DNA of 64,000 bases from Vitreoscilla stercoraria DSM 513 (GTDB lineage: Bacteria; Pseudomonadota; Gammaproteobacteria; Burkholderiales; Neisseriaceae): assembly GCF_000382305.1 (NCBI RefSeq), contig NZ_KB908019.1, positions 124,001-188,000 of the forward strand, given 5' to 3'. Below, piece by piece: positions 26,610-35,781 of the stretch (position 1 is its first letter; each line of letters opens with the position of its first letter). Below the pieces are notes generated by a model. The model saw only the letters and a list, made by a program, of their open reading frames with translations, ran no database searches and was not told the origin of the DNA. A program made the translations under genes and the position numbers.

Positions 26610-27479
26610 TCAATTGTCTGTCATCAACAGTTGGTTGCGCAGCTGTCTTGCTGCATCAATCAACTCTGTTGCTACCATACCAATAGGTCCAATCTGTTGT
26701 AAAGACAAAATTTCAGCTGCAACGCCATGTAACCACACAGCTGCGCAAGCCGCTTGAGCGCAATCCATGCCTTGAGCAAGCAAACTGACCATCATGCCAG
26801 CCAAAACATCACCACTGCCTGCCGTTGCCAAACCTGCATGACCACTTTCATTTAAATAGTATTGAGTATCAGTGATTTGTACCAAAGTTTGATAGCCTTT
26901 TAAGACGCTGATACAGTGGTATTGCTGATATAAATTTAAAGCAGCGAGCGTCCGCTGTGCTTGAATCTCAGCGGTTTGCTGTTGCAACAATCTTGCTGCT
27001 TCTGTGGGGTGAGGGGTGATGATGTGGTTTGAGTTTAATAAAGTGTGAAATTTTGTATACTTCGCCAATAAATTTAACGCATCCGCATCCCAAACAATGG
27101 GTTTGTGTAATTGATGTTCAGACAATGTTTGTAAAATATGGCAAGCATTGTTATCTGTACCCATTCCGCATCCTATAAGCCATGCGTTAATGTCTTGTTG
27201 TTGCAACAATTGTTGGGCAGTGTACAACATAATTTCAGGCTGGCTTTCCAAAACAGGCATAGGCAAGCTGTTTTGCACAAAGCCAATTTTGACTTTGCCT
27301 GCACCCAATTTCAGGGCGGCTTTGGCAGCCATAATGACCGAACCACTCATACCAACATTGCCGCCAATGATGCCAACTGTACCATGAGTGCCTTTGTGGC
27401 TGTCTTTTGCACGAGGTTTGAGCACATCAGGAAAATGTTGCTGCGCAAAACTGCGGTAAATATGCCAAGGAATGTTCAT
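26610..27479 (-). CDS. nnrD: ADP-dependent NAD(P)H-hydrate dehydratase
   Basis: Repairs hydrated NAD(P)H. The 289-residue ribokinase-fold enzyme shows GTVGIIGGNVGMSGSV, the core HIITPHPTEAARLL, VLKGYQTLVQ and AGSGDVLAGM, diagnostic of the YjeF C-terminal domain. The epimerase domain (NnrE) that is fused to it in E. coli is absent here and must be encoded elsewhere. Downstream of purK on the same strand across a terminator. Confidence 0.9.
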   Translation of the reverse strand: MNIPWHIYRSFAQQHFPDVLKPRAKDSHKGTHGTVGIIGGNVGMSGSVIMAAKAALKLGAGKVKIGFVQNSLPMPVLESQPEIMLYTAQQLLQQQDINAWLIGCGMGTDNNACHILQTLSEHQLHKPIVWDADALNLLAKYTKFHTLLNSNHIITPHPTEAARLLQQQTAEIQAQRTLAALNLYQQYHCISVLKGYQTLVQITDTQYYLNESGHAGLATAGSGDVLAGMMVSLLAQGMDCAQAACAAVWLHGVAAEILSLQQIGPIGMVATELIDAARQLRNQLLMTDN

Positions 27480-27484
27480 AAATG

Positions 27485-27496
27485 AAGCGTCCTGTA
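27485..27496 (+). repeat. Single DUS upstream of nnrD
   Basis: Exact AAGCGTCCTGTA, five bases ahead of the nnrD start codon on the opposite reading, inside its ribosome-binding region. Confidence 0.8.
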
Positions 27497-27515
27497 AATC
27501 AATGAGCTATAAAAA

Positions 27516-27535
27516 AAGCAGCCCGTAGGCTGCTT
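27516..27535 (-). terminator. Terminator after purK
   Basis: AAGCAGCC / GGCTGCTT with loop CGTA; on the minus strand the stem is followed by seven T, ending the purK transcript before nnrD. Confidence 0.85.
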
Positions 27536-27548
27536 GCAAGCATACACT

Positions 27549-28694
27549 TTATTTTTTCAGTTGGGCATGTAAGTCTTGTGCCCATTGGTAAGCTTGATTA
27601 GCGTCCTGTGCCAATGTGGTGAAATGGCCCATTTTACGACCTTTACGAGCCGATTTTTTGCCATACAAATGCAAATGGCTGGCTGCGTGTTGTTGCAATG
27701 GCAACCAATTGGGTTCAGAACCATCTTCGCCCCACACATCACCCAAAATATTTGCCATAGTGCAAGGCGATAACAACGATGTGTCGCCAGGATTCAGGCC
27801 GCACATCAAACGCACTTGTTGTTGAAATTGATCGGTCACACAGGCATTGATGGTATGGTGTCCTGAATTGTGCGGACGAGGGGCGATTTCATTGACCACC
27901 AATTGTGCATCATCGCCCACCACAAACATTTCTACCGCCAATACGCCTACATAATTTAATTCATCTGCCAAGCGTTTGGCCATGTCTTTGGCTTGTTGTT
28001 GCAAAGATTCAGGCAAGCGTGCAGGCACAATCGAATATGCCAAAATGCCATCAATGTGTTCGTTTTCAGCAGGATCAAAACACATGCTGGTGTCGTTATT
28101 CAAACGACACACAATCACCGAAATTTCGCTACGCAAATCCACCATTTTCTCAAGTACACACGCCACGCCTTGGTGTTGTTTGAAAGCGGCCACCAATTCA
28201 GACAAGGTTTTGACACGAATTTGACCTTTGCCATCGTAGCCTAAAGTCGCTGTTTTCAAAATACCTGGTAAAAATGCTTCCGATGCATCGGAAATATCAG
28301 ATTCTTGTTCTATCACTTGGTAAGGAGCGGTTTCCAAACCTGCTTTGCGTATCCATGCTTTTTCCAAAATGCGGTTTTGTGCAATGGCGACGCAATCGCC
28401 ACTTGGAGAAACAATGGTGTGTTGTGCCAAAGAACGCATCGCATCGGCGCTAACATTTTCAAATTCAGTCGTCACTGCAGCACATTGCGCCAATTGTGCC
28501 AAAGCGGCTTCATCGGTGAAAGCGGCGCACAAATGTTCATCGGCAAATTCAGCCGCAGGTGCCAATGGATCTGGATCGAGTACCACCACTTGGTAGCCCA
28601 TGGTTTTGGCTGCCACGGTGAACATGCGACCTAATTGGCCGCCGCCTAAAATGCCCAAACGAGCAGGAGGTAAGATGGGGGTAGAAATGTGCAT
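27549..28694 (-). CDS. purK: N5-carboxyaminoimidazole ribonucleotide synthase
   Basis: ATP-grasp enzyme of purine synthesis that carboxylates aminoimidazole ribonucleotide. The 381-residue protein has GILGGGQLGRMF at 14-25, FPGIL-type central strand with LGYDGKGQ, and the ATP-grasp metal site NEIAPRPHNSGHHT. It follows purE by 104 bp on the same strand, with two DUS copies in the gap. Confidence 0.96.
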   Translation of the reverse strand: MHISTPILPPARLGILGGGQLGRMFTVAAKTMGYQVVVLDPDPLAPAAEFADEHLCAAFTDEAALAQLAQCAAVTTEFENVSADAMRSLAQHTIVSPSGDCVAIAQNRILEKAWIRKAGLETAPYQVIEQESDISDASEAFLPGILKTATLGYDGKGQIRVKTLSELVAAFKQHQGVACVLEKMVDLRSEISVIVCRLNNDTSMCFDPAENEHIDGILAYSIVPARLPESLQQQAKDMAKRLADELNYVGVLAVEMFVVGDDAQLVVNEIAPRPHNSGHHTINACVTDQFQQQVRLMCGLNPGDTSLLSPCTMANILGDVWGEDGSEPNWLPLQQHAASHLHLYGKKSARKGRKMGHFTTLAQDANQAYQWAQDLHAQLKK

Positions 28695-28735
28695 GGTGTC
28701 GTTTACTTATTCAATTTGAAAATGCAGATAGGGTT

Positions 28736-28793
28736 TACAGGACGCTGATGACACCGCAACGCTGAGAGTGGTCAGGTGTACAAGCGTCCTGTA
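28736..28793. repeat. Two DUS copies in outward polarity in the purE-purK gap
   Basis: TACAGGACGCT at 28736-28746 (minus-strand DUS with the last base changed) and exact AAGCGTCCTGTA at 28782-28793, 35 bp apart, followed by a short TTACA. Too far apart for a tight hairpin; not a clear terminator. Confidence 0.7.
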
Positions 28794-28798
28794 AGGTC

Positions 28799-29290
28799 TT
28801 ACAAGTCAACAGCAGGTAAATCCATGGCCAAAACCGTGTCGGTTTGTTTTTGACGGAAGTCTGCTAATTTTTGAGCCAATTCAGGGTTTTCATTGGCAAG
28901 CAAAGAAATGGCAAACAAAGCGGCGTTCGCAGCACCCGCTTCACCAATGGCAAAAGTTGCTACAGGTACGCCTTTGGGCATTTGGACAATCGACAACAAA
29001 GAATCTTCACCACGCAAATATTTACTTGGTACAGGCACACCCAAAACAGGCAAAGTGGTTTTAGCCGCAACCATGCCAGGCAAATGCGCCGCACCACCTG
29101 CGCCTGCAATGATGGCTTTCAAACCACGTTCGCGCGCTTGTTCGGCATATTCAAACATCAAATCAGGGGTACGATGCGCTGACACGACTTTGCATTCAAA
29201 AGCCACACCAAATTCTTGTAAGAAGGCGGCGGCATATTGCATGACGTTCCAGTCACTGTTGCTGCCCATAATAATGCCCACTTGTACCAT
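28799..29290 (-). CDS. purE: N5-carboxyaminoimidazole ribonucleotide mutase
   Basis: Class I PurE, 163 residues. The start at 29290 gives MVQVGIIMGSNSDW with the family GSNSDW at 9-14; SAHRTP and AGAGGAAHLPGM follow, and GVPVATFAIG closes the active site. A longer frame upstream would overlap the CpoB-like gene and is not used; AAGGAAAA precedes the chosen start. Partner of PurK. Confidence 0.96.
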   Translation of the reverse strand: MVQVGIIMGSNSDWNVMQYAAAFLQEFGVAFECKVVSAHRTPDLMFEYAEQARERGLKAIIAGAGGAAHLPGMVAAKTTLPVLGVPVPSKYLRGEDSLLSIVQMPKGVPVATFAIGEAGAANAALFAISLLANENPELAQKLADFRQKQTDTVLAMDLPAVDL

Positions 29291-29306
29291 TAGAGTTTTC
29301 CTTAAC

Positions 29307-30017
29307 TTATCGTAATTGCTGCGCAGCCATACGAGCGGCGGCGCTGTGAGGATAAAGCACACGCACACGTTTCCATGTTTCACGGGCGATGTCTTTTTGC
29401 TGCATATCGTATTGGCATTGACCAACACTGTAAAGCGCTTCCGCTGCCCGAATGTGGGTAGGGAAACGTTGTTGAAATTGGCGTCCGATGGTGATGGTGG
29501 ACTCACATTGTTTGAGTTGTTTGTGCGACAGCATCAACAAATACATGCCGTTAATGGCATCAGTTGAGCCACTGCCACCACTGTTGTATGGCTTGAGAGT
29601 TTGTATGGCTTGGGCGTATTGTTTTTTTTGATATTGTGCATATGCACGAGAATAAGTGGCATCGTGCGGCAAGTCGTTGTGTGTTTCGATGTCAACGGTT
29701 TTGACATGAATGCGTTGATTTTTAGCAACGTGCTCCATGTTTTGATTCAAAGCCACTTGTTGGCGTTGCAAAGCACGCATTTGTTCTTGCATTAAAAACA
29801 GATTTTGCTCTAGCAATTTCACATGCTCTTGCAAAATTTCCACTTCATCAATGTCATCCATATCATCGTGATGTGCTGGTGCTACGGGAGTCGATGCAGA
29901 TGCAGTGGGCAAAGGGGGCGTATGTGTGGAAGTGTTGAACGATGAAGGCGCCGTCATTTGGCTACACGCGTTGATGCTCATCATGGTTGCCAAAATCACA
30001 CTCAAACGCCTTATCAT
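29307..30017 (-). CDS. CpoB/YbgF-like TPR lipoprotein
   Basis: A 236-residue envelope protein with lipobox SINAC (Cys18), a Pro/Thr/Ser linker, a coiled-coil stretch of about 40 residues (VEILQEHVKLLEQNLFLMQEQ onward, rich in Gln and Leu) and a C-terminal TPR region: ATYSRAYAQYQKKQYAQAIQTL, then AAEALYSVGQCQYD. This order matches CpoB (YbgF), which coordinates outer-membrane constriction with peptidoglycan synthesis. CpoB usually lies beside tolB-pal; here it sits between an O-methyltransferase gene and purE, so the name is not certain. Confidence 0.7.
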   Translation of the reverse strand: MIRRLSVILATMMSINACSQMTAPSSFNTSTHTPPLPTASASTPVAPAHHDDMDDIDEVEILQEHVKLLEQNLFLMQEQMRALQRQQVALNQNMEHVAKNQRIHVKTVDIETHNDLPHDATYSRAYAQYQKKQYAQAIQTLKPYNSGGSGSTDAINGMYLLMLSHKQLKQCESTITIGRQFQQRFPTHIRAAEALYSVGQCQYDMQQKDIARETWKRVRVLYPHSAAARMAAQQLR

Positions 30018-30021
30018 GATG

Positions 30022-30699
30022 TCAACCTTGTGGATGTTTAATCAGTAAAGTCATGCCATCGCCAACAGGCAAGGTAATGGCCATGTAACGAGGATCTTGC
30101 GGCATATTGCGATTGAATTGCTGCAAAATCGCGACGCTCGGTGGACTGTGTTCATCAGCGTCCTGTAACACACGACCGCCTAGTAAAACATTGTCTATGG
30201 CAATGATGCCGCCATCTCGAACCAGTTGCAAACACAAGTCTACATATTCAGGTGTGGGCGCTTTGTCGGCATCAATGAATGCCATGTCAAACGTGCCTGC
30301 CATGCCTTCGTCTAGCAACTCTTCTAAACTGAATAAGGCAGGCTGTAAACGCAATTGAATTTTATCGCTGACACCTGCTTCTTGCCATGCTTCTTGTGCC
30401 AAAGCGGTGAAGCTGGCATTCAAATCACAGGCAACAATGCGGCCATCTTCAGGCAAAGCCAAAGCCATCGCAGTGCTGCTATAGCCTGTGAACACGCCCA
30501 ATTCTAAATAACGTTTCACGCCTGTGAGCTTGGCTAACCATACCAATAATTGCGCTTGCTCAGGTGCCAAACTCATTTTGCCCAAGCGATGACCTTCGTT
30601 GCGCTCACGCAAGCGTTTTAAAATGTTCGGTTCGCTAGGACCAATAGCATGTAAATATTGCGCCAATTCAGGAGCAATACTCCAAGAAGCCACTGTCAC
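30022..30699 (-). CDS. Class I SAM-dependent O-methyltransferase (CCoAOMT-like)
   Basis: A 225-residue methyltransferase of the caffeoyl-CoA O-methyltransferase-like family: KRYLELGVFTGYSSTAMALALP forms the SAM site, followed by DMAFIDADKAPTPEYVDLCLQLVRDGG and IAIDNVLLGGRV, with the metal-binding Asp residues typical of the cation-dependent group. Substrate unknown. A DUS copy inside encodes LQDA (residues in LLGGRVLQDADEH). Starts 5 bp after the DUF3460 gene and ends 4 bp before the CpoB-like gene. Confidence 0.9.
   Translation of the reverse strand: MTVASWSIAPELAQYLHAIGPSEPNILKRLRERNEGHRLGKMSLAPEQAQLLVWLAKLTGVKRYLELGVFTGYSSTAMALALPEDGRIVACDLNASFTALAQEAWQEAGVSDKIQLRLQPALFSLEELLDEGMAGTFDMAFIDADKAPTPEYVDLCLQLVRDGGIIAIDNVLLGGRVLQDADEHSPPSVAILQQFNRNMPQDPRYMAITLPVGDGMTLLIKHPQG
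30157..30167 (+). repeat. Intragenic DUS (11 of 12) in the O-methyltransferase gene
   Basis: AGCGTCCTGTA; on the coding strand it reads TTACAGGACGCT, giving Leu-Gln-Asp-Ala. Confidence 0.75.
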
Positions 30700-30704
30700 A
30701 ACAA

Positions 30705-30896
30705 TTACTCAGCGCTAGGTTGGTAAGTGTAAGCTGGCTTTGGCAATTCAGCGGCTTCGAAGTCGGCTTGTTCTTCGTTTTTCAAAGTCACGTCCCACAA
30801 TTTGGCACGATTGGTCAGGCGCTCAGCGGCCACATCTGGATTTTGCTCCAAGTATTCATTCATGAATTTGGTGAAATCTGATTGGTAATTGTACAT
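30705..30896 (-). CDS. DUF3460 family small protein
   Basis: A 63-residue protein beginning MYNYQSDFTKFMNEYLEQNP and containing the conserved GRAxLWD-like core (here NRAKLWDVTLKNEEQADFE), which identifies DUF3460, a small family confined mainly to betaproteobacteria. Function unknown. First gene of DUF3460-OMT-CpoB-purE. Confidence 0.85.
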   Translation of the reverse strand: MYNYQSDFTKFMNEYLEQNPDVAAERLTNRAKLWDVTLKNEEQADFEAAELPKPAYTYQPSAE

Positions 30897-31088
30897 AGTT
30901 GGCTCTGTCTTATCATGCTCAAGCTATGGCTTGAGCCAGCAAAAAATAAAGGCGTATTATAACCAAACTTCAGGCCACTAGGTAGCAGCTTGCAGCATAA
31001 ATTGGCGTGGTTCGCATGAAAACCGAGCAATTGACGTATAATGAGCCCACTATATTTACTGTGATGCTGTTTGCCAGCATCGATACAC

Positions 31089-32450
31089 ATGAATTCAAAA
31101 AAGAAGTTATCCCCTTTGTTGACCACTGATTTACCATCGTTACCTGTCCATATTTGGGATGGTAATGAGTTTGGTTTGAGCTTGTCGCGCCTAAGCCATG
31201 CAGCGCAAAAAGTGGTCAAACAATTACATCAATCTGGCTATGATGCCATGGTGGTCGGCGGCGGTGTACGTGATTTATTGGTGGGTCAATCGCCTAAAGA
31301 TTTTGATATCGCTACCAATGCCACGCCAGAAGAAGTCAAGGCAGTGTTCAAACGCAGCCGCATTATTGGTCGCCGTTTTCGCATTGTGCATGTGATGATG
31401 GGTGCTGAAACCATCGAAGTGACTACTTATCGTGGTGGCGATCAGATGCAGCAAAATGAGCAAGGTCGCATCATGCGTGACAACACGTTTGGCTCGCAAG
31501 CTGAAGACGCTTTGCGTCGTGATTTTACATGCAATGCTTTGTATTACGATGCCATCGCCAATCAGGTTATTGATTATCATCATGGTATGGCGGACATTCA
31601 AAAACGCCGCTTGGTGATGATAGGCGAGCCTAAGCAGCGTTTTCGCGAAGACCCTGTGCGAGTGTTGCGTGCTTTGCGTTTGTCGACCAAATTAGGCTTT
31701 GAATTGGATGATGCCATCGCCAACGTGATGGCAGAGTGTGCGCCGTGGCTTGCCGCTGAACCGCCTGCACGTTTGGTCGATGAGTTGATCAAATTGTTAT
31801 TGTCTGGTCATGCTTTGGCGTGTTTGCAAAATGTTCGCCGTTTTGGCATACAAGCGAATGTGCATCCGTTTTTACAAGTATTGATGACACAAGACTTGAA
31901 CGAGCCTTTTATTCAGTTGGCTTTGAAAAATACCGACTTGCGTATCAAACAAGGCAAACATGTGTCGGTAGGTTTTTTATTGGCAGCATTGTTGTGGCCT
32001 AAAGTGCGAGACCAGTGGCAATTTTTTATAGCAAGCGGCCTGAAAAAATCTATGGCTTTGAGTGCGGCTGTGGAATCAGTGCGAGAAGAACTCGATGGTA
32101 GTCGCTGGGGTTTGCCACATCGTATGACGGCTATGTGCCGTGAGATTTGGCAATTGCAATCGCAATTTGACAATCAAAAAGGTCAGCGTCCTTATCGCTT
32201 GATTGCACAACCACGTTTCAGAGCGGCGTACGACTTTTTGTTGTTGCGCTATGAGGTAGGAGAAGCTGATACTGAGGCGGCGCTGTGGTGGCAGCGTTTC
32301 CAAGAAGTATCGACTCATGAACGTGAGGCCATGGTGGGTACTGCGGCGCGCCCTTATTCCGAAGCGGTAGAAGCAGTGGTTATAGAACAACCTAAAAAAC
32401 GCCGCCGTCGCCGTCGTCCGAAAAACACTTCTATGATTCATGAAAATTAA
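31089..32450 (+). CDS. pcnB: Poly(A) polymerase I
   Basis: Adds 3' poly(A) tails that promote RNA decay. The product from the ATG at 31089 has 453 residues; a TTG six codons earlier is possible, and neither has a good ribosome binding site. The nucleotidyltransferase core shows VVGGGVRD (about 55-62) and DFDIATNA with the catalytic Asp pair, then RRFRIVHVMMG, RRDFTCNAL and the RNA-binding motif RFREDPVRVLRALR that distinguishes PcnB-type enzymes. The C terminus is a basic KKRRRRRRPKN tail. TATAAT at 31037-31042 may be part of its promoter. It leads the pcnB-folK-dNK-panB-panC run. Confidence 0.93.
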   Translation: MNSKKKLSPLLTTDLPSLPVHIWDGNEFGLSLSRLSHAAQKVVKQLHQSGYDAMVVGGGVRDLLVGQSPKDFDIATNATPEEVKAVFKRSRIIGRRFRIVHVMMGAETIEVTTYRGGDQMQQNEQGRIMRDNTFGSQAEDALRRDFTCNALYYDAIANQVIDYHHGMADIQKRRLVMIGEPKQRFREDPVRVLRALRLSTKLGFELDDAIANVMAECAPWLAAEPPARLVDELIKLLLSGHALACLQNVRRFGIQANVHPFLQVLMTQDLNEPFIQLALKNTDLRIKQGKHVSVGFLLAALLWPKVRDQWQFFIASGLKKSMALSAAVESVREELDGSRWGLPHRMTAMCREIWQLQSQFDNQKGQRPYRLIAQPRFRAAYDFLLLRYEVGEADTEAALWWQRFQEVSTHEREAMVGTAARPYSEAVEAVVIEQPKKRRRRRRPKNTSMIHEN

Positions 32451-32453
32451 ACT

Positions 32454-32948
32454 ATGTTGAAATATACTGCTTTGATTGCTTTGGGCAGCAATTTGTCTGA
32501 GCCTGTTGCTCAAGTGCAACGAGCCATTGATTGCTTGAAAAAGCATAATGCAATTGACATTATTGCGTCCTCTCGTTTATACCGTACAGCGCCTGTAGGT
32601 TATTTAGATCAGCCTGACTTTATTAATGCTGCAGTGCAAATAGAAACCACGCTTGAACCCATGTTATTGTTACAACTTCTGAATCAAGTTGAAGCAGATT
32701 TTGGACGTGAGCGGACATTTCAAAATGCGCCACGTACTTTGGATTTAGATATCATTGATTACGCAGGTCAAATTTGGAATACAGAGCGTTTGACTTTACC
32801 GCATCCTCGCGCGCATGAGCGTGGTTTTGTATTGATGCCTTTACATGACATTGTGCCAAATGTTTATTTAGGTGAAAAAGGCAGTGTTGCGGATTTATTG
32901 GCGCAAGTAGATGTCAGTGACATTGAGTGTTTGCACGATGTAATGTGA
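32454..32948 (+). CDS. folK: 2-amino-4-hydroxy-6-hydroxymethyldihydropteridine diphosphokinase
   Basis: HPPK of folate synthesis, 164 residues, with LIALGSNLSEP at the N terminus, RLYRTAPVGYLDQPDFINA, and the ATP-binding signature RTLDLDIIDY with LTLPHPRAHERGFVLMPL. It begins three bases after the pcnB stop, the typical pcnB-folK pairing. Confidence 0.96.
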   Translation: MLKYTALIALGSNLSEPVAQVQRAIDCLKKHNAIDIIASSRLYRTAPVGYLDQPDFINAAVQIETTLEPMLLLQLLNQVEADFGRERTFQNAPRTLDLDIIDYAGQIWNTERLTLPHPRAHERGFVLMPLHDIVPNVYLGEKGSVADLLAQVDVSDIECLHDVM

Positions 32949-32987
32949 AGTAAATACAATAACTTGGATAGAAACGGGAGTTGAGTG

Positions 32988-33632
32988 ATGGATTACCGCT
33001 ATTTGGTCGTAGAAGGTTCAATTGGAAGTGGTAAAACGGCTTTGAGTCGTAAATTGGCCGAGCGTTTTGAGTGCGAGCTGCTGAGTGAGGCCCCAGAGCA
33101 AAACCCGTTTTTGACCAAGTTTTACTTGAATGCGACGAATCATGGTTTGGCTACACAATTGCATTTTTTGATGGAGCGAGCTGCGGCGGCGACCATGGTT
33201 TTAGAAGAAGATCGCCAACAACAACGGGTTGTCAGTGATTTTTTATTGGAAAAAGATCAAATATTTGTGCCAATTGTCTTGCAAGATGATGAGGCGACCT
33301 TATATTGGCAAGTCAAACAGCAAGTTTTGCCTGAATATCCGGTACCGGATTTGGTCATTTACTTGCAAGGCAAGCAAGATGCGAATAAACATTCGGGTAG
33401 TACTGCACAATCAGCGCATTATAAATTATTCCCGAATGGTTATATGAAACAAGTGGATGAGGAATACAGCCATTTTTTCCATTTGTACACTCATGCACCT
33501 TTGTTGATTGCCAATACCGATGAATTGGATTTCATTCACAATGAAGACCATTTTCAAATGTTGCTCGATACCATGCACAATATGCGTGGTTCACGTCATT
33601 ATTTGAATTTGAATGAAACCACCACGTATTAA
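32988..33632 (+). CDS. Deoxynucleoside kinase (dNK family)
   Basis: A 214-residue kinase with P-loop GSIGSGKT at 10-17, an ERAA segment, SDFLLEKDQIF and the lid-like region DANKHSGS; similar to deoxyadenosine/deoxyguanosine kinases. It phosphorylates deoxynucleosides for salvage. The ATG at 32988 is favoured over the overlapping GTG at 32985 because GGGAG lies 7 bp upstream. A dNK gene between folK and panB is a recurrent betaproteobacterial order. Confidence 0.85.
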   Translation: MDYRYLVVEGSIGSGKTALSRKLAERFECELLSEAPEQNPFLTKFYLNATNHGLATQLHFLMERAAAATMVLEEDRQQQRVVSDFLLEKDQIFVPIVLQDDEATLYWQVKQQVLPEYPVPDLVIYLQGKQDANKHSGSTAQSAHYKLFPNGYMKQVDEEYSHFFHLYTHAPLLIANTDELDFIHNEDHFQMLLDTMHNMRGSRHYLNLNETTTY

Positions 33633-33650
33633 AAAATATAAAGAGTCACG

Positions 33651-34445
33651 ATGATTACTGTAAGTACTTTATTAAAAATGAAACAAGCTGGTGAAAAAAT
33701 CACCATGTTAACTTGTTATGAAGCCAGTTTTGCCCGCTTGATGAGTGATACTGGTGTGGATATGTTACTCGTGGGCGATTCTTTAGGCATGACGGTACAA
33801 GGTCATGATTCTACTTTGCCAGTTTCTTTAGCAGATATGGTTTATCACACCAAAGCGGTGGCACGCGGTAATCAAAATGCGATGATTGTGACGGATTTGT
33901 CGTTTGGCTCTTATCAGCAAAGCAAAGAGCAAGCATTTGCAGCCGCTTCTGAATTGATGGCGGCAGGTGCGCATATGGTCAAATTAGAAGGTGGTGCTTG
34001 GATGGCTGAAACCACTGAATTTTTGCAAATGCGTGGCATTCCTGTGTGTGCACACATTGGTTTGACGCCACAGTCTGTGCATGCGTTTGGCGGTTACAAA
34101 GTACAAGGTAAAGGCGATGTGGCTGCCAATGCTTTGAAAGCCGATGCCCAAGCCCATGCGGATGCAGGTGCTGCTTTGGTATTGATGGAATGCGTACCAG
34201 CGGCTTTGGCTGCTGAAGTGACTGCTTCTTTGGCTTGCCCGACCATCGGTATTGGTGCTGGCGTCGATTGTGATGGTCAAGTATTGGTGATGCACGATAT
34301 GTTGGGTGTGTATCCTGGCAAAACGGCACGCTTTGTACGCAATTTTATGCAAGGACAAAACAGCATTCAAGATGCAGTCAAAGCTTATGTGGATGCGGTC
34401 AAAAAATCTGAATTCCCTGCTGCAGAGCATCAATTTAGCGAGTAA
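33651..34445 (+). CDS. panB: 3-methyl-2-oxobutanoate hydroxymethyltransferase
   Basis: First committed step of pantothenate synthesis, making ketopantoate. 264 residues with VDMLLVGDSLGMTVQGHDSTLPV-type core (residues about 36-58), MLTCYEASFA, KLEGG, and GLTPQSVHAFGGYKVQGK. Located 18 bp after the kinase gene. A terminator hairpin follows before panC. Confidence 0.97.
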   Translation: MITVSTLLKMKQAGEKITMLTCYEASFARLMSDTGVDMLLVGDSLGMTVQGHDSTLPVSLADMVYHTKAVARGNQNAMIVTDLSFGSYQQSKEQAFAAASELMAAGAHMVKLEGGAWMAETTEFLQMRGIPVCAHIGLTPQSVHAFGGYKVQGKGDVAANALKADAQAHADAGAALVLMECVPAALAAEVTASLACPTIGIGAGVDCDGQVLVMHDMLGVYPGKTARFVRNFMQGQNSIQDAVKAYVDAVKKSEFPAAEHQFSE

Positions 34446-34469
34446 GATAAAGTTTATCTGAGCAAAATC

Positions 34470-34496
34470 AGGCTACCAATGAATTATTGGTGGCCT
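34470..34496 (+). terminator. Hairpin in the panB-panC gap
   Basis: AGGCTACCAAT / ATTGGTGGCCT with one G-U pair and a 5-base loop, followed by TTTGTCTTT. It may attenuate transcription between panB and panC. Confidence 0.65.
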
Positions 34497-34523
34497 TTGT
34501 CTTTCATAAAATAGGATATCGTG

Positions 34524-35363
34524 ATGCAAATTATCACAAGCATTCAGGATTTACGCGCTTGGCGCAAAGCAGCGGGCGTGGTGGCATTTGTGCCAACCAT
34601 GGGCAATTTACATGATGGTCATTTGGCTTTGGTGACCGAGGCGAAGAAACATGCTGAAAAGATTGTGGTCAGCATTTTTGTGAATCGTTTGCAATTTGGT
34701 CAAGGTGAAGACTTTATGTCTTATCCTCGCACGTTGGATGTTGATGCTGAAAAGTTACAGGCCGCTGGTGTGGATGTGTTGTTTGCGCCCAATGAAATGG
34801 AATTGTATCCACATGTGAGCCAACACTATAATGTGGAACCACCAAATATTCAAAATGAATTATGTGGTGTGTTCCGACCGGGTCATTTCCGTGGTGTGGC
34901 AACAGTGGTAACCAAATTATTCAATATTGTCAAACCTGATGTCGCTTGTTTTGGCAAAAAAGATTACCAGCAATTGGCGGTGATTCGAGGCTTTGTTGAA
35001 GACTTGAATATGGACATTAAAATTGTTGGCGTGGATACAGGTCGTGCGGCGGATGGTTTGGCTTTGTCCAGTCGCAATGGGTATTTGAGTGAAGCCGAAC
35101 GCGCGCAAGCGCCACAGTTGTATCAAGCTTTGACACAAATGGCTGCCCAAATTCGTTCAGGCCGCCAAGACTATGCCAAACTGGAGCAACAAGCAGTCAA
35201 AACTTTGACGGAACAAGCTTGGGTTGTGGATTACGTGGAAGTACGCAATACGCATGATTTACAGGTCGCTCATGCGGGCGATGCTCACGTGGTGATTGTG
35301 GCAGCGGCTCGTTTAGGCAACACGCGTTTGATTGATAATTTAGAAATACATTTAGAAGGGTAA
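34524..35363 (+). CDS. panC: Pantoate--beta-alanine ligase
   Basis: Final step of pantothenate synthesis, 279 residues. PTMGNLHDGHLAL carries the HxGH nucleotidyl-transfer motif, FVNRLQFGQGEDF binds ATP and pantoate, and FGKKDYQQL (with the KMSKS-like LALSSRNGYL) completes the site. The ATG at 34524 is preferred to the GTG three bases earlier by its spacing from AGGA. The LQAA-encoding DUS variant is at about 34755. Confidence 0.96.
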   Translation: MQIITSIQDLRAWRKAAGVVAFVPTMGNLHDGHLALVTEAKKHAEKIVVSIFVNRLQFGQGEDFMSYPRTLDVDAEKLQAAGVDVLFAPNEMELYPHVSQHYNVEPPNIQNELCGVFRPGHFRGVATVVTKLFNIVKPDVACFGKKDYQQLAVIRGFVEDLNMDIKIVGVDTGRAADGLALSSRNGYLSEAERAQAPQLYQALTQMAAQIRSGRQDYAKLEQQAVKTLTEQAWVVDYVEVRNTHDLQVAHAGDAHVVIVAAARLGNTRLIDNLEIHLEG

Positions 35364-35366
35364 GTG

Positions 35367-35765
35367 ATGAATTGCAAGCAATGGATGGTAGCGGCGGTAG
35401 TGTCGGCAATGGCTATGCCTGCATGGGCGGTGACAGAAACCAATTTGGTTGGAAGTTGGGCAATGCCCGTGCCAAACAATGCTCAATGTTCTGAATATTA
35501 TCGTTTTGAAGCCGATGGAAATTTGCAAATTAACAGCGCTTTAGAGCGTATCAGCGCGCGCTATGAAGTGAAAAATACAGCGGGATTGCCGCAAATGAAT
35601 GTGGTGTTTGTAGAAGACAATGGCATGGTAGATTGTTTTGGAAACGGTGCTAACCAATCAGGTCAAAGTACCACCCATTTTTTAAAATGGGAAAACGCCA
35701 ATCATGTGCGTTATTGCTCTGATGCATTGGGTCAAAACTGTCCTGTGAGTTTGTACCGTCAGTAA
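35367..35765 (+). CDS. Exported protein of unknown function downstream of panC
   Basis: A 132-residue protein with Sec signal peptide MNCKQWMVAAVVSAMAMPAWA. The mature part has LVGSWAMPVPNNAQCSEYYRFEADGNLQINSAL, similar in style to lipocalin-like or META-type beta-barrel proteins (a GxW motif near the front), and four Cys that could form two disulphides. I cannot assign a family. The start follows the panC stop by three bases, with GAAGGG upstream, so it is probably cotranscribed with panC. Confidence 0.7.
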   Translation: MNCKQWMVAAVVSAMAMPAWAVTETNLVGSWAMPVPNNAQCSEYYRFEADGNLQINSALERISARYEVKNTAGLPQMNVVFVEDNGMVDCFGNGANQSGQSTTHFLKWENANHVRYCSDALGQNCPVSLYRQ

Positions 35766-35781
35766 ATGTATGGATTAAACC

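Noticed and set aside
28736..28793. Terminator between purE and purK from two DUS copies
   Set aside because: The copies are 35 bp apart, point outward and lack a following T run, so a functional hairpin terminator is unlikely.
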